DNA of 9,320 nt from Candidatus Parcubacteria bacterium (GTDB taxonomy: Bacteria; Patescibacteriota; Minisyncoccia; 2-02-FULL-40-12; GWA2-44-9): the NCBI GenBank assembly GCA_019662005.1, contig JAIFWG010000020.1, forward strand, positions 1 through 9,320, written 5' to 3'. The notes below the pieces were generated by a model, which was not told the DNA's origin, did not search any database, and worked only from the letters and a program-made list of their open reading frames with translations. Positions 1 through 8,181 of the stretch are shown piece after piece. Both the position numbers and the translations under genes were made by a program. The number at the start of each line of letters is the position of its first letter. Position 1 is the stretch's first letter.

Positions 1-2
1 GG

Positions 3-2324
3 AGAAATTTTGTATTTACTGACAATATCTTAGCGCATAATGACTTGGGTATTTGGGGAGACAATGTGGGTTCTGGAGACGATGCGCTTAATAAATACGC
101 GCCAGGTTCGGTGGCTACTAAAAATGTCTTTTTGAATGGATCATCATCAAGATACACAGCACACCCAGGAAACTTTTTTCCTACGAACTGGAGCGAGGTT
201 TTTGTAAACCAATCTGCTAAAGACTATCACATAGTTAATGGCACTCCTTATAAAAATTCTGGTACCGACGGCAAAGACATTGGGGCTGATGCGGATGTAA
301 TCGCAATAGCAACATCAGGAGTTTTGACAGGCAACTTATCCGGAAATCCTATTTCTACACCAACGCCTACACCAGTTCCAACGCCGACGCCTGTACCTAC
401 TCCTACGCCGGTTCCTACACCAACCCCTGTACCAACCCCGACCCCCGTCCCAACACCTACGCCTACCAATGTTCCCGACACAGCTGCTCCAGTGGTTAAT
501 ATTTTTGATGTTCAGCCCAGATCCACAACAGCTAGCAGTGTTACAGCATCTTTCTCAACTGTGGATAACGGGGGATCCTACTTGAAACAGGCTGAGTTGT
601 GGAGATCTACATTTAATTCAACAAATTGTTCGGATACAAATGGTTCTGGCTGCAACTGGACCCAGATCCAAACTATTCAAGCTTCTCCTGCGACCAATAA
701 TTGGTCTGCTACTATAAACGATAGCTTGTCTATTGGTGCTTATTGGTATGGAATTCACGTTTTGGACAACGCTGGCAATATTGCTTATGAACCATCTGTC
801 GTGAAAGTTACAATTAATAGCCTCAATCCAACACCAACTCCATCTCTCTCCCCTACGCCTACACCGACTCCCACACCAACTCCCACTCCAATACCTACCC
901 CAACACCAACACCGAGCGTTACATTTTCTGCTAGTTCCACAGTAATTACGCTTGGAGGCGCTACAACACTTTCTTGGTCAGTTACCAATGCAACAAGCAT
1001 TAATATAGACCAAGGTATCGGATCAGTTATTCCTGTTGATAGTAAGTTGGTCTCGCCAACACAAGCAACCACTTACACCTTAACCGCAACTAATTCAGCT
1101 GGTTCGGTTAGTAAAAGCGTGTCCATAGCTGTAAATAGTGTTGGAGACACAACTGCTCCAGTTATTTCTGGCGTTACTACATCATCGATTACTTCCGGGT
1201 CTAGTCTCATACTGTGGTCTACAAATGAACCCGCTGATACTCAAATAGAATATGGAGTCTCTACTACATATGGAAATAATACTTCACTATTACAGACTTT
1301 GACTACCACCCATTCTCAAGGATTAAAAAAGCTTAGATATAATACCGTGTATCACTATCGAGTAAAATCTAGAGACGCGGCTGGGAATCTTGCTGTATCA
1401 GGAGACTCCACATTTACTACAGCTCAAAAATTATCAAAACCTTCTCGAATTAATAATTTGACCGCTCGCTCAGGTTCAGTCATTTTAGAATGGGATCTTC
1501 CTTCTGAATTTACTGTCGGGACAGCAATTTTCCGTCGTACTAATGCATTTTTAGATAGTCCAGAACCTTCTTATAAGATTGGAGACGTAAGCGATAACTC
1601 TTTTACCGATAAAAATGTTGCCTCGGGTACTACTTATTACTACTCCCTCTTCTCTTATGACGATGCAGGTAATTATTCTGATCCAGTTTCTATTAGTTTC
1701 ATGCCAACTTCCAGTGATCCAGTGGTAGGTGCGCCCATTACCCCTGTTCCACAGCCCCCTTCTTCGAGAAATGCTCCCATATCCACGCCTTCAGTTGTTC
1801 CTACAAGTCCTAGCCAATTAGGAGCAAAACCTTCCGGTAAGTTAATAAGATTTGAAGGGGATTCTAAAGTTTACCAGATGATAGAGGATAAAATTAAATG
1901 GATTCCAAGTGTTGAGGTTTTCAATAGTCTTGGTTTGGATTTTAAAAACGTAGAAGTAAAATCACCTCAAACAGCCTCTCAATTCAACCGGGCAAGTCTA
2001 TTAAAGTCTGATACTAATCCAAAGGTCTACTACATAACACAAAGCGGATTCAAGCGCTGGATACCTTCTCCGGAGATATTTAATTCATATAAAGATAAAT
2101 GGGAAGACATCGTTACGGTTCAAGATTTTGAGCTAAATGCTATTTCAGAAAATAATCTTATTAGAATGCCTGGGGATGAGAAGGTCTATAAAATAGAAGG
2201 CAATACAAAAAGATGGATTTCTACAGCAGAATCATTTAACAGGAATGGCTTTAAATGGAATGAGATTGCTCCGGTTAATCAGACAGAGTTAAATTTTTAC
2301 TCTATAGGACCAAATATTGAGTAA
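3..2324 (+). CDS. Secreted multidomain surface protein, C-terminal part (beta-helix end, Ig-like, FN3, WI repeats); 5' end outside window
   Basis: The frame is open from the first bases of the window, with no stop before the TTG at 45, so this is a 5'-truncated gene and TTG 45 is probably internal. The first ~115 codons end in a pattern (YHIVNGTPYKNSGTDGKDIG, near 225-285) typical of the last coils of right-handed parallel beta-helix proteins. Then follow a Pro-Thr-Val linker (357-467), an Ig-like domain (about 477-810) with a close Cys pair (627 and 651) and the phrase YWYGIHVLDNAGNI, a second Pro-Thr linker (828-914), a PKD/Ig-like domain (about 916-1137, TTLSWSV and TTYTLTATNSAG), two fibronectin type III domains (about 1143-1425 and 1437-1704), a Pro/Ser-rich spacer, and three ~50-residue WI repeats (1842-2309). 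The stop is TAA. The signal peptide and any catalytic part lie to the left. I infer a secreted or surface glycan-binding or glycan-cleaving protein; the exact activity cannot be read here. The cassette from 477 on is paralogous to the end of the next gene. Confidence 0.85.
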   Translation, partial: RNFVFTDNILAHNDLGIWGDNVGSGDDALNKYAPGSVATKNVFLNGSSSRYTAHPGNFFPTNWSEVFVNQSAKDYHIVNGTPYKNSGTDGKDIGADADVIAIATSGVLTGNLSGNPISTPTPTPVPTPTPVPTPTPVPTPTPVPTPTPVPTPTPTNVPDTAAPVVNIFDVQPRSTTASSVTASFSTVDNGGSYLKQAELWRSTFNSTNCSDTNGSGCNWTQIQTIQASPATNNWSATINDSLSIGAYWYGIHVLDNAGNIAYEPSVVKVTINSLNPTPTPSLSPTPTPTPTPTPTPIPTPTPTPSVTFSASSTVITLGGATTLSWSVTNATSINIDQGIGSVIPVDSKLVSPTQATTYTLTATNSAGSVSKSVSIAVNSVGDTTAPVISGVTTSSITSGSSLILWSTNEPADTQIEYGVSTTYGNNTSLLQTLTTTHSQGLKKLRYNTVYHYRVKSRDAAGNLAVSGDSTFTTAQKLSKPSRINNLTARSGSVILEWDLPSEFTVGTAIFRRTNAFLDSPEPSYKIGDVSDNSFTDKNVASGTTYYYSLFSYDDAGNYSDPVSISFMPTSSDPVVGAPITPVPQPPSSRNAPISTPSVVPTSPSQLGAKPSGKLIRFEGDSKVYQMIEDKIKWIPSVEVFNSLGLDFKNVEVKSPQTASQFNRASLLKSDTNPKVYYITQSGFKRWIPSPEIFNSYKDKWEDIVTVQDFELNAISENNLIRMPGDEKVYKIEGNTKRWISTAESFNRNGFKWNEIAPVNQTELNFYSIGPNIE
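357..467 (+). repeat. Pro-Thr-Val linker repeat, 18-nt period
   Basis: This stretch encodes about five tandem TPTPVP units, ending in TPTPTN, between the beta-helix end and the first Ig-like domain. The unit length is 18 nt, but the codons differ freely between units (ACA, ACG, ACT, ACC; CCA, CCG, CCT, CCC). It is therefore kept at the protein level as an extended, probably flexible or glycosylatable spacer. It is not a perfect DNA repeat. Confidence 0.9.
828..914 (+). repeat. Pro-Thr linker, second block of the first gene
   Basis: This block encodes alternating Pro-Thr with occasional Ser, Leu and Ile, separating the Cys-containing Ig-like domain from the PKD-like domain. The second large gene has no linker at the matching point, where only a few residues join the two domains. 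The linker was therefore gained in this copy or lost in the other. Confidence 0.85.
1842..2309 (+). repeat. Three tandem ~50-residue WI repeats at protein C-terminus
   Basis: Units start near 1842, 1998 and 2157. Each carries the pattern L-[IL]-[RK]-x(2,3)-[GD]-x-K-V-Y-x-I, then [KR]-W-I-[PS], an F-N about six residues later, a conserved W or hydrophobic residue, and E-L or a similar pair near the end. The third unit is closest to the last repeat of the second gene (GD.KVYKIEG, RWI, IAPVN.TELN). The terminal position after Ig and FN3 modules suggests cell-wall attachment or ligand binding, by inference only. Confidence 0.75.
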
Positions 2325-2331
2325 TATCAAC

Positions 2332-2359
2332 TTGGCACCAATGTTCTTTGAGGTATACT
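2332..2359 (+). promoter_or_regulatory. Sigma-70-type promoter of the 1932-residue protein gene
   Basis: The -35 TTGGCA (2332-2337) and -10 TATACT (2354-2359) are separated by 16 bp. A start point about 7 nt after the -10 falls at A2366, only 2 nt before the ATG at 2368. A GAGG (2350-2353) lies 14 nt upstream of the ATG, which is too far for a normal ribosome binding site, and it would not be in the transcript. A leaderless mRNA is therefore likely. Confidence 0.6.
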
Positions 2360-2367
2360 AAAATCAC

Positions 2368-2466
2368 ATGATTCGATCAAAGCTATCTAGATTTGTATCC
2401 TCAACACTTTTATTTCTCTCTCTGTTTTCTTTTGGTTTATTTAATCCCATTTCAATAACCCATGCA
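2368..2466 (+). other. Signal peptide coding region
   Basis: This encodes 33 residues with Arg/Lys at positions 3, 5 and 8, a Leu/Phe-rich core (13-25) and Thr-His-Ala before Ala-Ser. That fits Sec export with signal peptidase I cleavage after residue 33 or 34. There is no lipobox cysteine, so the protein is not a lipoprotein. Confidence 0.85.
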
Positions 2467-5400
2467 GCTTCTGTTACCTCTATTACAACGGAGCGCGCGG
2501 GTTGGGCAACTGTAGGAATTGTTTTACCGCCAGGCGTAACCTCAAGCGCTCTTCAAATTGGCAACCTACCAACCCAAACGGATATAAAAGTTAGATGGGG
2601 CGATGGGTCTATAAGGCACGCCTTGGTAACAGCAAAAGTTCCTTCTGGTGGGACATATTCTGTTCAGACAAGTTCAAATTCTGGAAATCCATTAGCTATT
2701 ACGCCTAACTGCAGTGCGGAAATCACTATCGGAGGCGCAACCTATGTAGCCAGTCCTAGCGGCCCTCCTCAATCCACATGGCTTTATGGTTCTGTGGTAA
2801 CTGAAGGCCGCTGGTTAGTTTCTTTTGGTAATCATCCTTCACGCAAATTAAGATTAGACCAAAGAGTATATTCTGACGGCGCAATTAAATGCGACTTTTC
2901 AATTGAGAATGCCTTAAATGTTTCTGCCACTAACTTAGAAACATATAATGTGTCGTTGAAAATGAATGGCCAGACAATTTATTCGCGACAAGGAGTTACC
3001 CATGGATCATTTGCCCGCTGGAGATATGTATATTGGTCCGGTAGCCAGGACGCTAATGCAACTCCAGATTTTGCGGCATTCGTGCAAGCCAGAGCCATTC
3101 CTCCATATGTTAGTCTCGATAGAGATAATTTAAATGTGCCTGCAGCAAAACCCTCTGGAAGCGCTTGGGAGACCCCGCCAACTGGTTATGATCCTGTAAC
3201 TGGTAAAAAATTAGTATCCTGGGACATTCTTAATATTGGAGATATGCATTATCCGATGTGGGATTATGGCGGACGAGAAGACATTGGTCCATATCCGGAA
3301 TGGGTAGCACAGTTTTTGGCTTTCCATGGCACCGGAGAGAGGGCTTATTTATTAAAAATAGCAGACCTGGCTGGTTCTTGGGCAAATCACATAACCGAAG
3401 TAGACGATCGGGTGCCAAGCGTTGAACAAAAGCCAGACTTTTGGTTGCTTCGACATAACGGAGCAACAAACGGAACCAATGGACCCGCTAATGACAAAAG
3501 GGGAATTCGACCTGAATACGACGATAACTATTTAGACGGAGCTTGGAGGCCCGAACTTGGAAATGCGCATCAACCATCTCTTGCCTATTTGCCTTATCTT
3601 ATAACAGGCGATCATTACTATGCAGATGAAATGCGTTTTTGGGCCAATGACGCGATAATTACCTGGAATCCAACCCTAGATGGCAAACCATTATCAATAA
3701 ATGATGATGAACTTCGTGGTACGGCTTGGGGGCTTCGAGATCTTGTCGATACTACTACTTATTTGCCCGACGGAGATCCAGATAGGTCTTATTTTAAAAA
3801 AGTTGTAGATGCAACATTGGCAGATATTCAGGCTGAGGCTCAAGTCCCTGATGTAACTGGTCTTGGAGCAATGATGCTTGGGCGAAGCGTTACAAATGCT
3901 CAAAATATAAACACGACCACGCAGATGTTTTTGGCGTGGGTTCTAAGTCATGCCGCAGATCAAGGAATTGCTAATGCAACCGGCAATGCTTTAGATCGAC
4001 TAACGCGGCCAATAATAAACTTACTCCTACATTCTCAAGCCCAAGAATTTCCAATCAGATATATACCCTCTTGGCATAAGTGGGTTCTCCGAGCCAATAG
4101 TACTGCCATAAAGAAGGCCGATGGCACTCCTGACTATGCGGCGCTTTGGACATATAACTATGGCGGATGCACTCCTCCTAATCCAAATGAAGGAGAATCT
4201 TTTTGTACAGATCCCACAGATGGCCATGCTGTGTACGGAATGGATCCTTGGTTTGGCTGGCATGGAGCTGAAATCTATCCGGGTTTAATTGGAGCAAAAA
4301 ATTATGGCGTGACTAATGCCCAGGCAGCCTTGAATACACTGTTAGGATACACAGAAGTAAGTGGCGGAACCACGTTAACGATGGGTTGGGAATTAGGAAA
4401 GAGATCTCAGTGGGGAATAGATGCATTTACTAGCTCGGTAGCTATCCCGACTCCAACTCCGACACCTGTTCCAACCCCAACGCCAAATCCCGTACCCACG
4501 CCCACCCCAACGCCTGTGCCAGGGAGCGGATCAGTGTTTCCTGTTATTGTCCAAAACAACCGTTTCTATTCTAATGGCCAGCCTTATTTCCCTACTGCTA
4601 ATTTTTTAACTTCAGCTGGAGGTTTTACTCATACCTATTTTGCCAAAGATCAGGGCACTCGTCAGAGTATGATTAATGCTGCCAAGGCAGATGGGAATAA
4701 TGCTCTTTATATTTATACAATTAACCAAGGAGACTACGGTGGAGGAGCAAATAGTCTTACCCCATACACTTCTGGAATCATTGGCGGAACTTTTGATGAT
4801 ACAAAGATAAGTTCTTGGAGAACAGAGTTAAACACGATGATCTCTAATGGCCTTAGACCTATTATCTGGTTATTCCCAGATGATTCTTCAACTATTGCAA
4901 ATACTTCAAGCACAGAATTAAAGCGATACATTCAAAAGATGGTTGCATCTTTTGATGATCTTCCAATAATGTGGGTCTTGGGTTTGGAAGTAGATGAATA
5001 CTGGACTAAGGCTCAAACGGATGATCTGGGCGCTTACTTAAAATCCATAACTCAAAATCCAGTAGGGCTCCACCAATCTCAGAACAGGACAGATTATATG
5101 ACCTCCTCGTGGGTTGACTTTGCTGCTTATCAATATGGTTTTTCTGGAGACTGGACTTTTATTTACGATACCACTTTAAGTAAAAAATCTATTTTAGGCA
5201 CTAAGCCGGTCATGGCTACCGAATACGAGCTCAATAGTCCTTCAATCGGCGCTCAAAAAGGTCTTGCGGCTGCTTTTGCTGGAGCTATCGGCGCAGGTAC
5301 AGGGGCCCCATCAGCTTTGGATGAATTTATGGCAACTTTGCCAGACAACATGACCCCATCCAGGAATGGAAGCATCCTTACACTTACTGGATCTGGCGTA

Positions 5401-8166
5401 ACCGCTACAGCAGATATGAACAGCATGACCTTTAGCAAGGTTGGGTCTACCCCTTCTCCAACTTCTGATACTACTCCTCCAGTTATTTCAGCAATTGCGG
5501 CCAATAATATTACTCAATTTGCGGCTACATTAAACTGGAACACTAATGAGCCTGCAGATGGTCAGGTAGAGTTTCCAATTGGCCCTTGTCCAGGAGTTAC
5601 TAACTGTACAACTCCTGTAGTTAGCTCTTTGAGCACTTCTCATATAATTAATGTTTCTGGTTTAAATCCTGGCACAACTTATACTTTCAGAGTTCGTTCT
5701 CGCGATGGAGCAGGCAATCTTGCAGTTAGTAATAATAATACTTTTATAACTCTTACCACTTCTTCTCCGACTCCAACGCCTACACCAGCTCCGATGCCGA
5801 CACCAATACCTACTCCTACTCCGGTTAGTCTTCCGGGGCTGATCGGCTATTGGCAATTTGATGAATCTTCTGGCACTTCAGCCTATGATTCTTCAGGAAA
5901 TAATAATTTAGGAACTTTATCGAACGGCCCAGCTTGGGTAATGGGCAGATTCAATACAGCCTTGGACTTTGATGGCATTGATGATGTTATGGGATTGGCT
6001 TCTGTTCCTATAAATAATTCCCAATCATTTACAATTTCTACTTGGATCAAGACCACCCAAACGACAGCTTCTGATATATATGTCGAAGACGATTTGGCTA
6101 GTAGTGCAAATATTGACTTAAATATTAATGAGAGTTCCAATAATGCCAAACTTGTTTGGAGGAGTGCAACTAATATCTACACAGTTACAGGAACCAAAGT
6201 GATCAATGATGGTAATTGGCACCATCTTGTGGGAGTTAAAAATAACACGGACTTATATTTGTATATCGATGGAGTGCTTCAGGGTTCCGCTTTCTCTTTA
6301 AGCGGTTCAGTTGATACTGATGTGGCAGAAATTGCTTCCGATAATTTTAATAGAAGATACAAGGGTTCTGTTGATGATTTTAGAATATACAATCGTGGCC
6401 TCACTTCTTCAGAGGTTCAGGGCTTATACGGCGCACCCGCGGTTACACCTACTCCAACTCCAGTACCCACTCCCACACCCACACCAATACCCACACCAAC
6501 TCCAACTCCAACACCGAGCTTAACTCCTACACCAGCACCTACTCCCATTCCGGACTTAACAATTCCCGTTGTAACGGCGTTTGACGTTCAGCCCAGAACC
6601 ACCACTAACAACAACGTAACATCTACTTTTTCAGTTACTGATTCTGGAGGATCATTTGTTCATCAGGTGGAATTATGGAGAGCTGCTTACAATTCATCTG
6701 GATGTTCAGATTCAGATAAGTCTGCTTGTTCATGGACTCAAATCACAGCCACTATTGCTCCTGCCTCATTGAATAGCTGGTCATCTCAATTCAGCGATAC
6801 TTTGTCTACGGGCACGTATTGGTATGGTATTCACGTTCTCGATAATGCTGGAAATATTGGTTACGAACCCGCTTTAATAAAAGTGATTAGCGCCATCTCT
6901 TTACCAACTGCTACATTTTCTGCCAGTTCCACAACGATCACTTCGGGAGGTGCCACAACTCTTTCCTGGAATGTCTCTAATGCAACAAATATCACTATTG
7001 ATCAGAGCATTGGTGCTGTTTCAGCCAATAGTACAAAGCTTGTGTCACCGACCCAGACCACGACTTACACGCTCACAGCCGCTAATTCCGCCGGTACAGT
7101 TACTCGATCAGTAACAATAACCGTAAATAGTCCTATGACAGGAGATTCAACACCTCCGGTTATATCAGGAATATCTGTTGCTTCTATAACTTCAGGTGCC
7201 GCAACTATTATTTGGAATACTGATGAGCCTTCTGATACCCAAGTGGACTACGGGCCAACAACTGCTTATGGATATACGACTCCGCTAAATCAAGATCGTG
7301 CGACTACTCATTCTCAAGAGTTAAGAAAGCTTGTCTATGGGACGACTTATCACTTTAGGGTTAAATCGAGAGATGCTGCTGGAAACATTGCCATTTCTTC
7401 TGATTCAACTTTCAATACAAATTTAAAACTGCCTAAACCGCCAAGGCTTACTAATATTAAGGCCAGGTCAGGTTCGATTATTCTTGAATGGGATACTCCA
7501 TTAGAATTTACTGCAGGCACTCTTATAATTCGAAGAACTGATAATTTTAGCAATACTCCAGATATGGCATATAAGATTGCCGATATCTCTGATGCCAATT
7601 CTTACGAGGATGCCAATGTGGCTCCTGGCAACATTTATTATTATTCTTTATTCGCATATGATGACCAGAGAGTTTACTCGGACCCAGGATTTATAAGTTT
7701 CTCGGTAGGATCCATAAACGCATCTCCAGTATCAAACAATCCATCTGCGGGAGGAGCATCAGCAAATGAACACAGCGTAGTTCCTGTAGTTAAGGTGGGT
7801 ACTCCGGTTACGCCAGTTACATCGCTTTCGCGCATCTCTCTTATCCGAGCGGCTGGTTCGCCAACTATTTATTATGTAACTCAAGGGGGACTAAAACGGG
7901 CGATGCTCAATCAAAAAGTATTTCTGTCTTACGGAAATAAATGGACTGATGTCGTGGTTGTTGATCCGTCTGAAGTCGCAAAGTATCCGGACAACATTCT
8001 TATTCGAGTTCCGGGCGATCCTAAGGTTTATAAAATTGAAGGCAAGACCCGTCGTTGGATTACCACCTCGGCCGTGTTTACTCGCCTGGGTCTTAATTGG
8101 AATCAAATTGCGCCTGTAAACAAAACTGAACTCAACGAATTTAAACTTGGCACACCCCTGCGTTAG
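2368..8166 (+). CDS. Large exported multidomain carbohydrate-active protein (lyase-like toroid, glycosidase-like barrel, FN3, LamG, Ig, WI repeats)
   Basis: A complete gene of 1932 residues. Residues 1-33 form a signal peptide (basic N-end, hydrophobic core, THA/AS cleavage site). Residues ~34-690 resemble exo-rhamnogalacturonan-lyase-like (PcRGLX/YetA) architecture: a beta-rich part with RWGDGSIRHALV at 76-87, then a helical toroid with AHQPSLAYLPYLITGD at 400-415 and RGTAWGLRD at 450-458. After a Pro-Thr linker, residues ~723-1025 start with NGQPYF (736-741) and look like a clan GH-A TIM barrel; E874 (LGLEVDEYW) and E952 (MATEYE) are candidate catalytic glutamates. Then come FN3 (~1032-1131), a linker, LamG/concanavalin-like (~1157-1354, YWQFDESSG, WHHLVGV, VDDFRIYNRGL), a linker, Ig-like with Cys 1446/1454 (~1396-1509), PKD-like (~1512-1590), two FN3 (~1592-1686, 1689-1780) and two WI repeats (from ~1824). 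The role is probably binding and cleaving extracellular polysaccharide. Enzyme specificity and even activity are unproven, and the fold calls come from motif memory. Confidence 0.9.
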   Translation: MIRSKLSRFVSSTLLFLSLFSFGLFNPISITHAASVTSITTERAGWATVGIVLPPGVTSSALQIGNLPTQTDIKVRWGDGSIRHALVTAKVPSGGTYSVQTSSNSGNPLAITPNCSAEITIGGATYVASPSGPPQSTWLYGSVVTEGRWLVSFGNHPSRKLRLDQRVYSDGAIKCDFSIENALNVSATNLETYNVSLKMNGQTIYSRQGVTHGSFARWRYVYWSGSQDANATPDFAAFVQARAIPPYVSLDRDNLNVPAAKPSGSAWETPPTGYDPVTGKKLVSWDILNIGDMHYPMWDYGGREDIGPYPEWVAQFLAFHGTGERAYLLKIADLAGSWANHITEVDDRVPSVEQKPDFWLLRHNGATNGTNGPANDKRGIRPEYDDNYLDGAWRPELGNAHQPSLAYLPYLITGDHYYADEMRFWANDAIITWNPTLDGKPLSINDDELRGTAWGLRDLVDTTTYLPDGDPDRSYFKKVVDATLADIQAEAQVPDVTGLGAMMLGRSVTNAQNINTTTQMFLAWVLSHAADQGIANATGNALDRLTRPIINLLLHSQAQEFPIRYIPSWHKWVLRANSTAIKKADGTPDYAALWTYNYGGCTPPNPNEGESFCTDPTDGHAVYGMDPWFGWHGAEIYPGLIGAKNYGVTNAQAALNTLLGYTEVSGGTTLTMGWELGKRSQWGIDAFTSSVAIPTPTPTPVPTPTPNPVPTPTPTPVPGSGSVFPVIVQNNRFYSNGQPYFPTANFLTSAGGFTHTYFAKDQGTRQSMINAAKADGNNALYIYTINQGDYGGGANSLTPYTSGIIGGTFDDTKISSWRTELNTMISNGLRPIIWLFPDDSSTIANTSSTELKRYIQKMVASFDDLPIMWVLGLEVDEYWTKAQTDDLGAYLKSITQNPVGLHQSQNRTDYMTSSWVDFAAYQYGFSGDWTFIYDTTLSKKSILGTKPVMATEYELNSPSIGAQKGLAAAFAGAIGAGTGAPSALDEFMATLPDNMTPSRNGSILTLTGSGVTATADMNSMTFSKVGSTPSPTSDTTPPVISAIAANNITQFAATLNWNTNEPADGQVEFPIGPCPGVTNCTTPVVSSLSTSHIINVSGLNPGTTYTFRVRSRDGAGNLAVSNNNTFITLTTSSPTPTPTPAPMPTPIPTPTPVSLPGLIGYWQFDESSGTSAYDSSGNNNLGTLSNGPAWVMGRFNTALDFDGIDDVMGLASVPINNSQSFTISTWIKTTQTTASDIYVEDDLASSANIDLNINESSNNAKLVWRSATNIYTVTGTKVINDGNWHHLVGVKNNTDLYLYIDGVLQGSAFSLSGSVDTDVAEIASDNFNRRYKGSVDDFRIYNRGLTSSEVQGLYGAPAVTPTPTPVPTPTPTPIPTPTPTPTPSLTPTPAPTPIPDLTIPVVTAFDVQPRTTTNNNVTSTFSVTDSGGSFVHQVELWRAAYNSSGCSDSDKSACSWTQITATIAPASLNSWSSQFSDTLSTGTYWYGIHVLDNAGNIGYEPALIKVISAISLPTATFSASSTTITSGGATTLSWNVSNATNITIDQSIGAVSANSTKLVSPTQTTTYTLTAANSAGTVTRSVTITVNSPMTGDSTPPVISGISVASITSGAATIIWNTDEPSDTQVDYGPTTAYGYTTPLNQDRATTHSQELRKLVYGTTYHFRVKSRDAAGNIAISSDSTFNTNLKLPKPPRLTNIKARSGSIILEWDTPLEFTAGTLIIRRTDNFSNTPDMAYKIADISDANSYEDANVAPGNIYYYSLFAYDDQRVYSDPGFISFSVGSINASPVSNNPSAGGASANEHSVVPVVKVGTPVTPVTSLSRISLIRAAGSPTIYYVTQGGLKRAMLNQKVFLSYGNKWTDVVVVDPSEVAKYPDNILIRVPGDPKVYKIEGKTRRWITTSAVFTRLGLNWNQIAPVNKTELNEFKLGTPLR
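4447..4521 (+). repeat. Pro-Thr linker between toroid and barrel domains
   Basis: This encodes about 25 residues of Pro-Thr with Val and one Asn. It separates the lyase-like N-terminal part from the glycosidase-like barrel, and so marks a clean domain border near residues 694-718. Confidence 0.85.
5767..5823 (+). repeat. Pro-Thr linker before LamG domain
   Basis: This encodes about 19 residues of Pro-Thr with Ala, Met and Ile, between the first FN3 domain and the LamG-like domain (residues ~1134-1152). Codons vary between units. Confidence 0.85.
6445..6552 (+). repeat. Pro-Thr linker after LamG domain
   Basis: This encodes about 36 residues of Pro-Thr with Val, Ile, Ser, Leu and Ala (residues ~1360-1395). 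It occupies the same place, immediately before the Cys-containing Ig-like domain, as the 357-467 linker of the first gene. The shared cassette thus begins at this linker in both proteins. Confidence 0.85.
7840..8148 (+). repeat. Two tandem ~50-residue WI repeats at protein C-terminus
   Basis: Units start near 7840 and 7996. The second has the full motif (GD.KVYKIEG, RRWI, IAPVN.TELN). The first is divergent: it keeps the YYVTQGGLKR part but has AML where the others have WI. Only two copies are present, against three in the first gene, so the repeat number has changed since the duplication. Confidence 0.75.
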
Positions 8167-8175
8167 TTGTATAAT
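8147..8175 (+). promoter_or_regulatory. Sigma-70-type promoter of the small membrane protein gene
   Basis: The -35 TTGGCA (8147-8152) and consensus -10 TATAAT (8170-8175) are 17 bp apart. The expected start point is about 8182, exactly the A of the ATG, so the mRNA would be leaderless. The -35 lies inside the Leu-Gly-Thr codons near the end of the preceding gene. It shares the 8-mer CTTGGCAC with the promoter at 2331-2359. Confidence 0.75.
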
Positions 8176-8181
8176 AGTTAA

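Noticed and set aside
45..47. TTG as the start codon of the first gene
   Set aside because: Codons upstream are open to the window edge and continue the beta-helix-like sequence, with no ribosome binding site, so the TTG is most likely internal.
357..467. CRISPR array or tandem DNA repeat
   Set aside because: The periodicity is a coding linker with varied codons. There are no constant direct repeats with unique spacers.
248..481. Reverse-strand frame encoding a Gly-Val repeat protein
   Set aside because: It is the exact antisense of the Pro-Thr-Val linker and has no promoter or start signals of its own. The same holds for 785-1072.
6311..6523. Forward 70-residue frame in another phase
   Set aside because: It lies inside the LamG-linker part of the large gene, its Pro-Leu-His-rich end is the frame-shifted Pro-Thr linker, and no ribosome binding site is visible.
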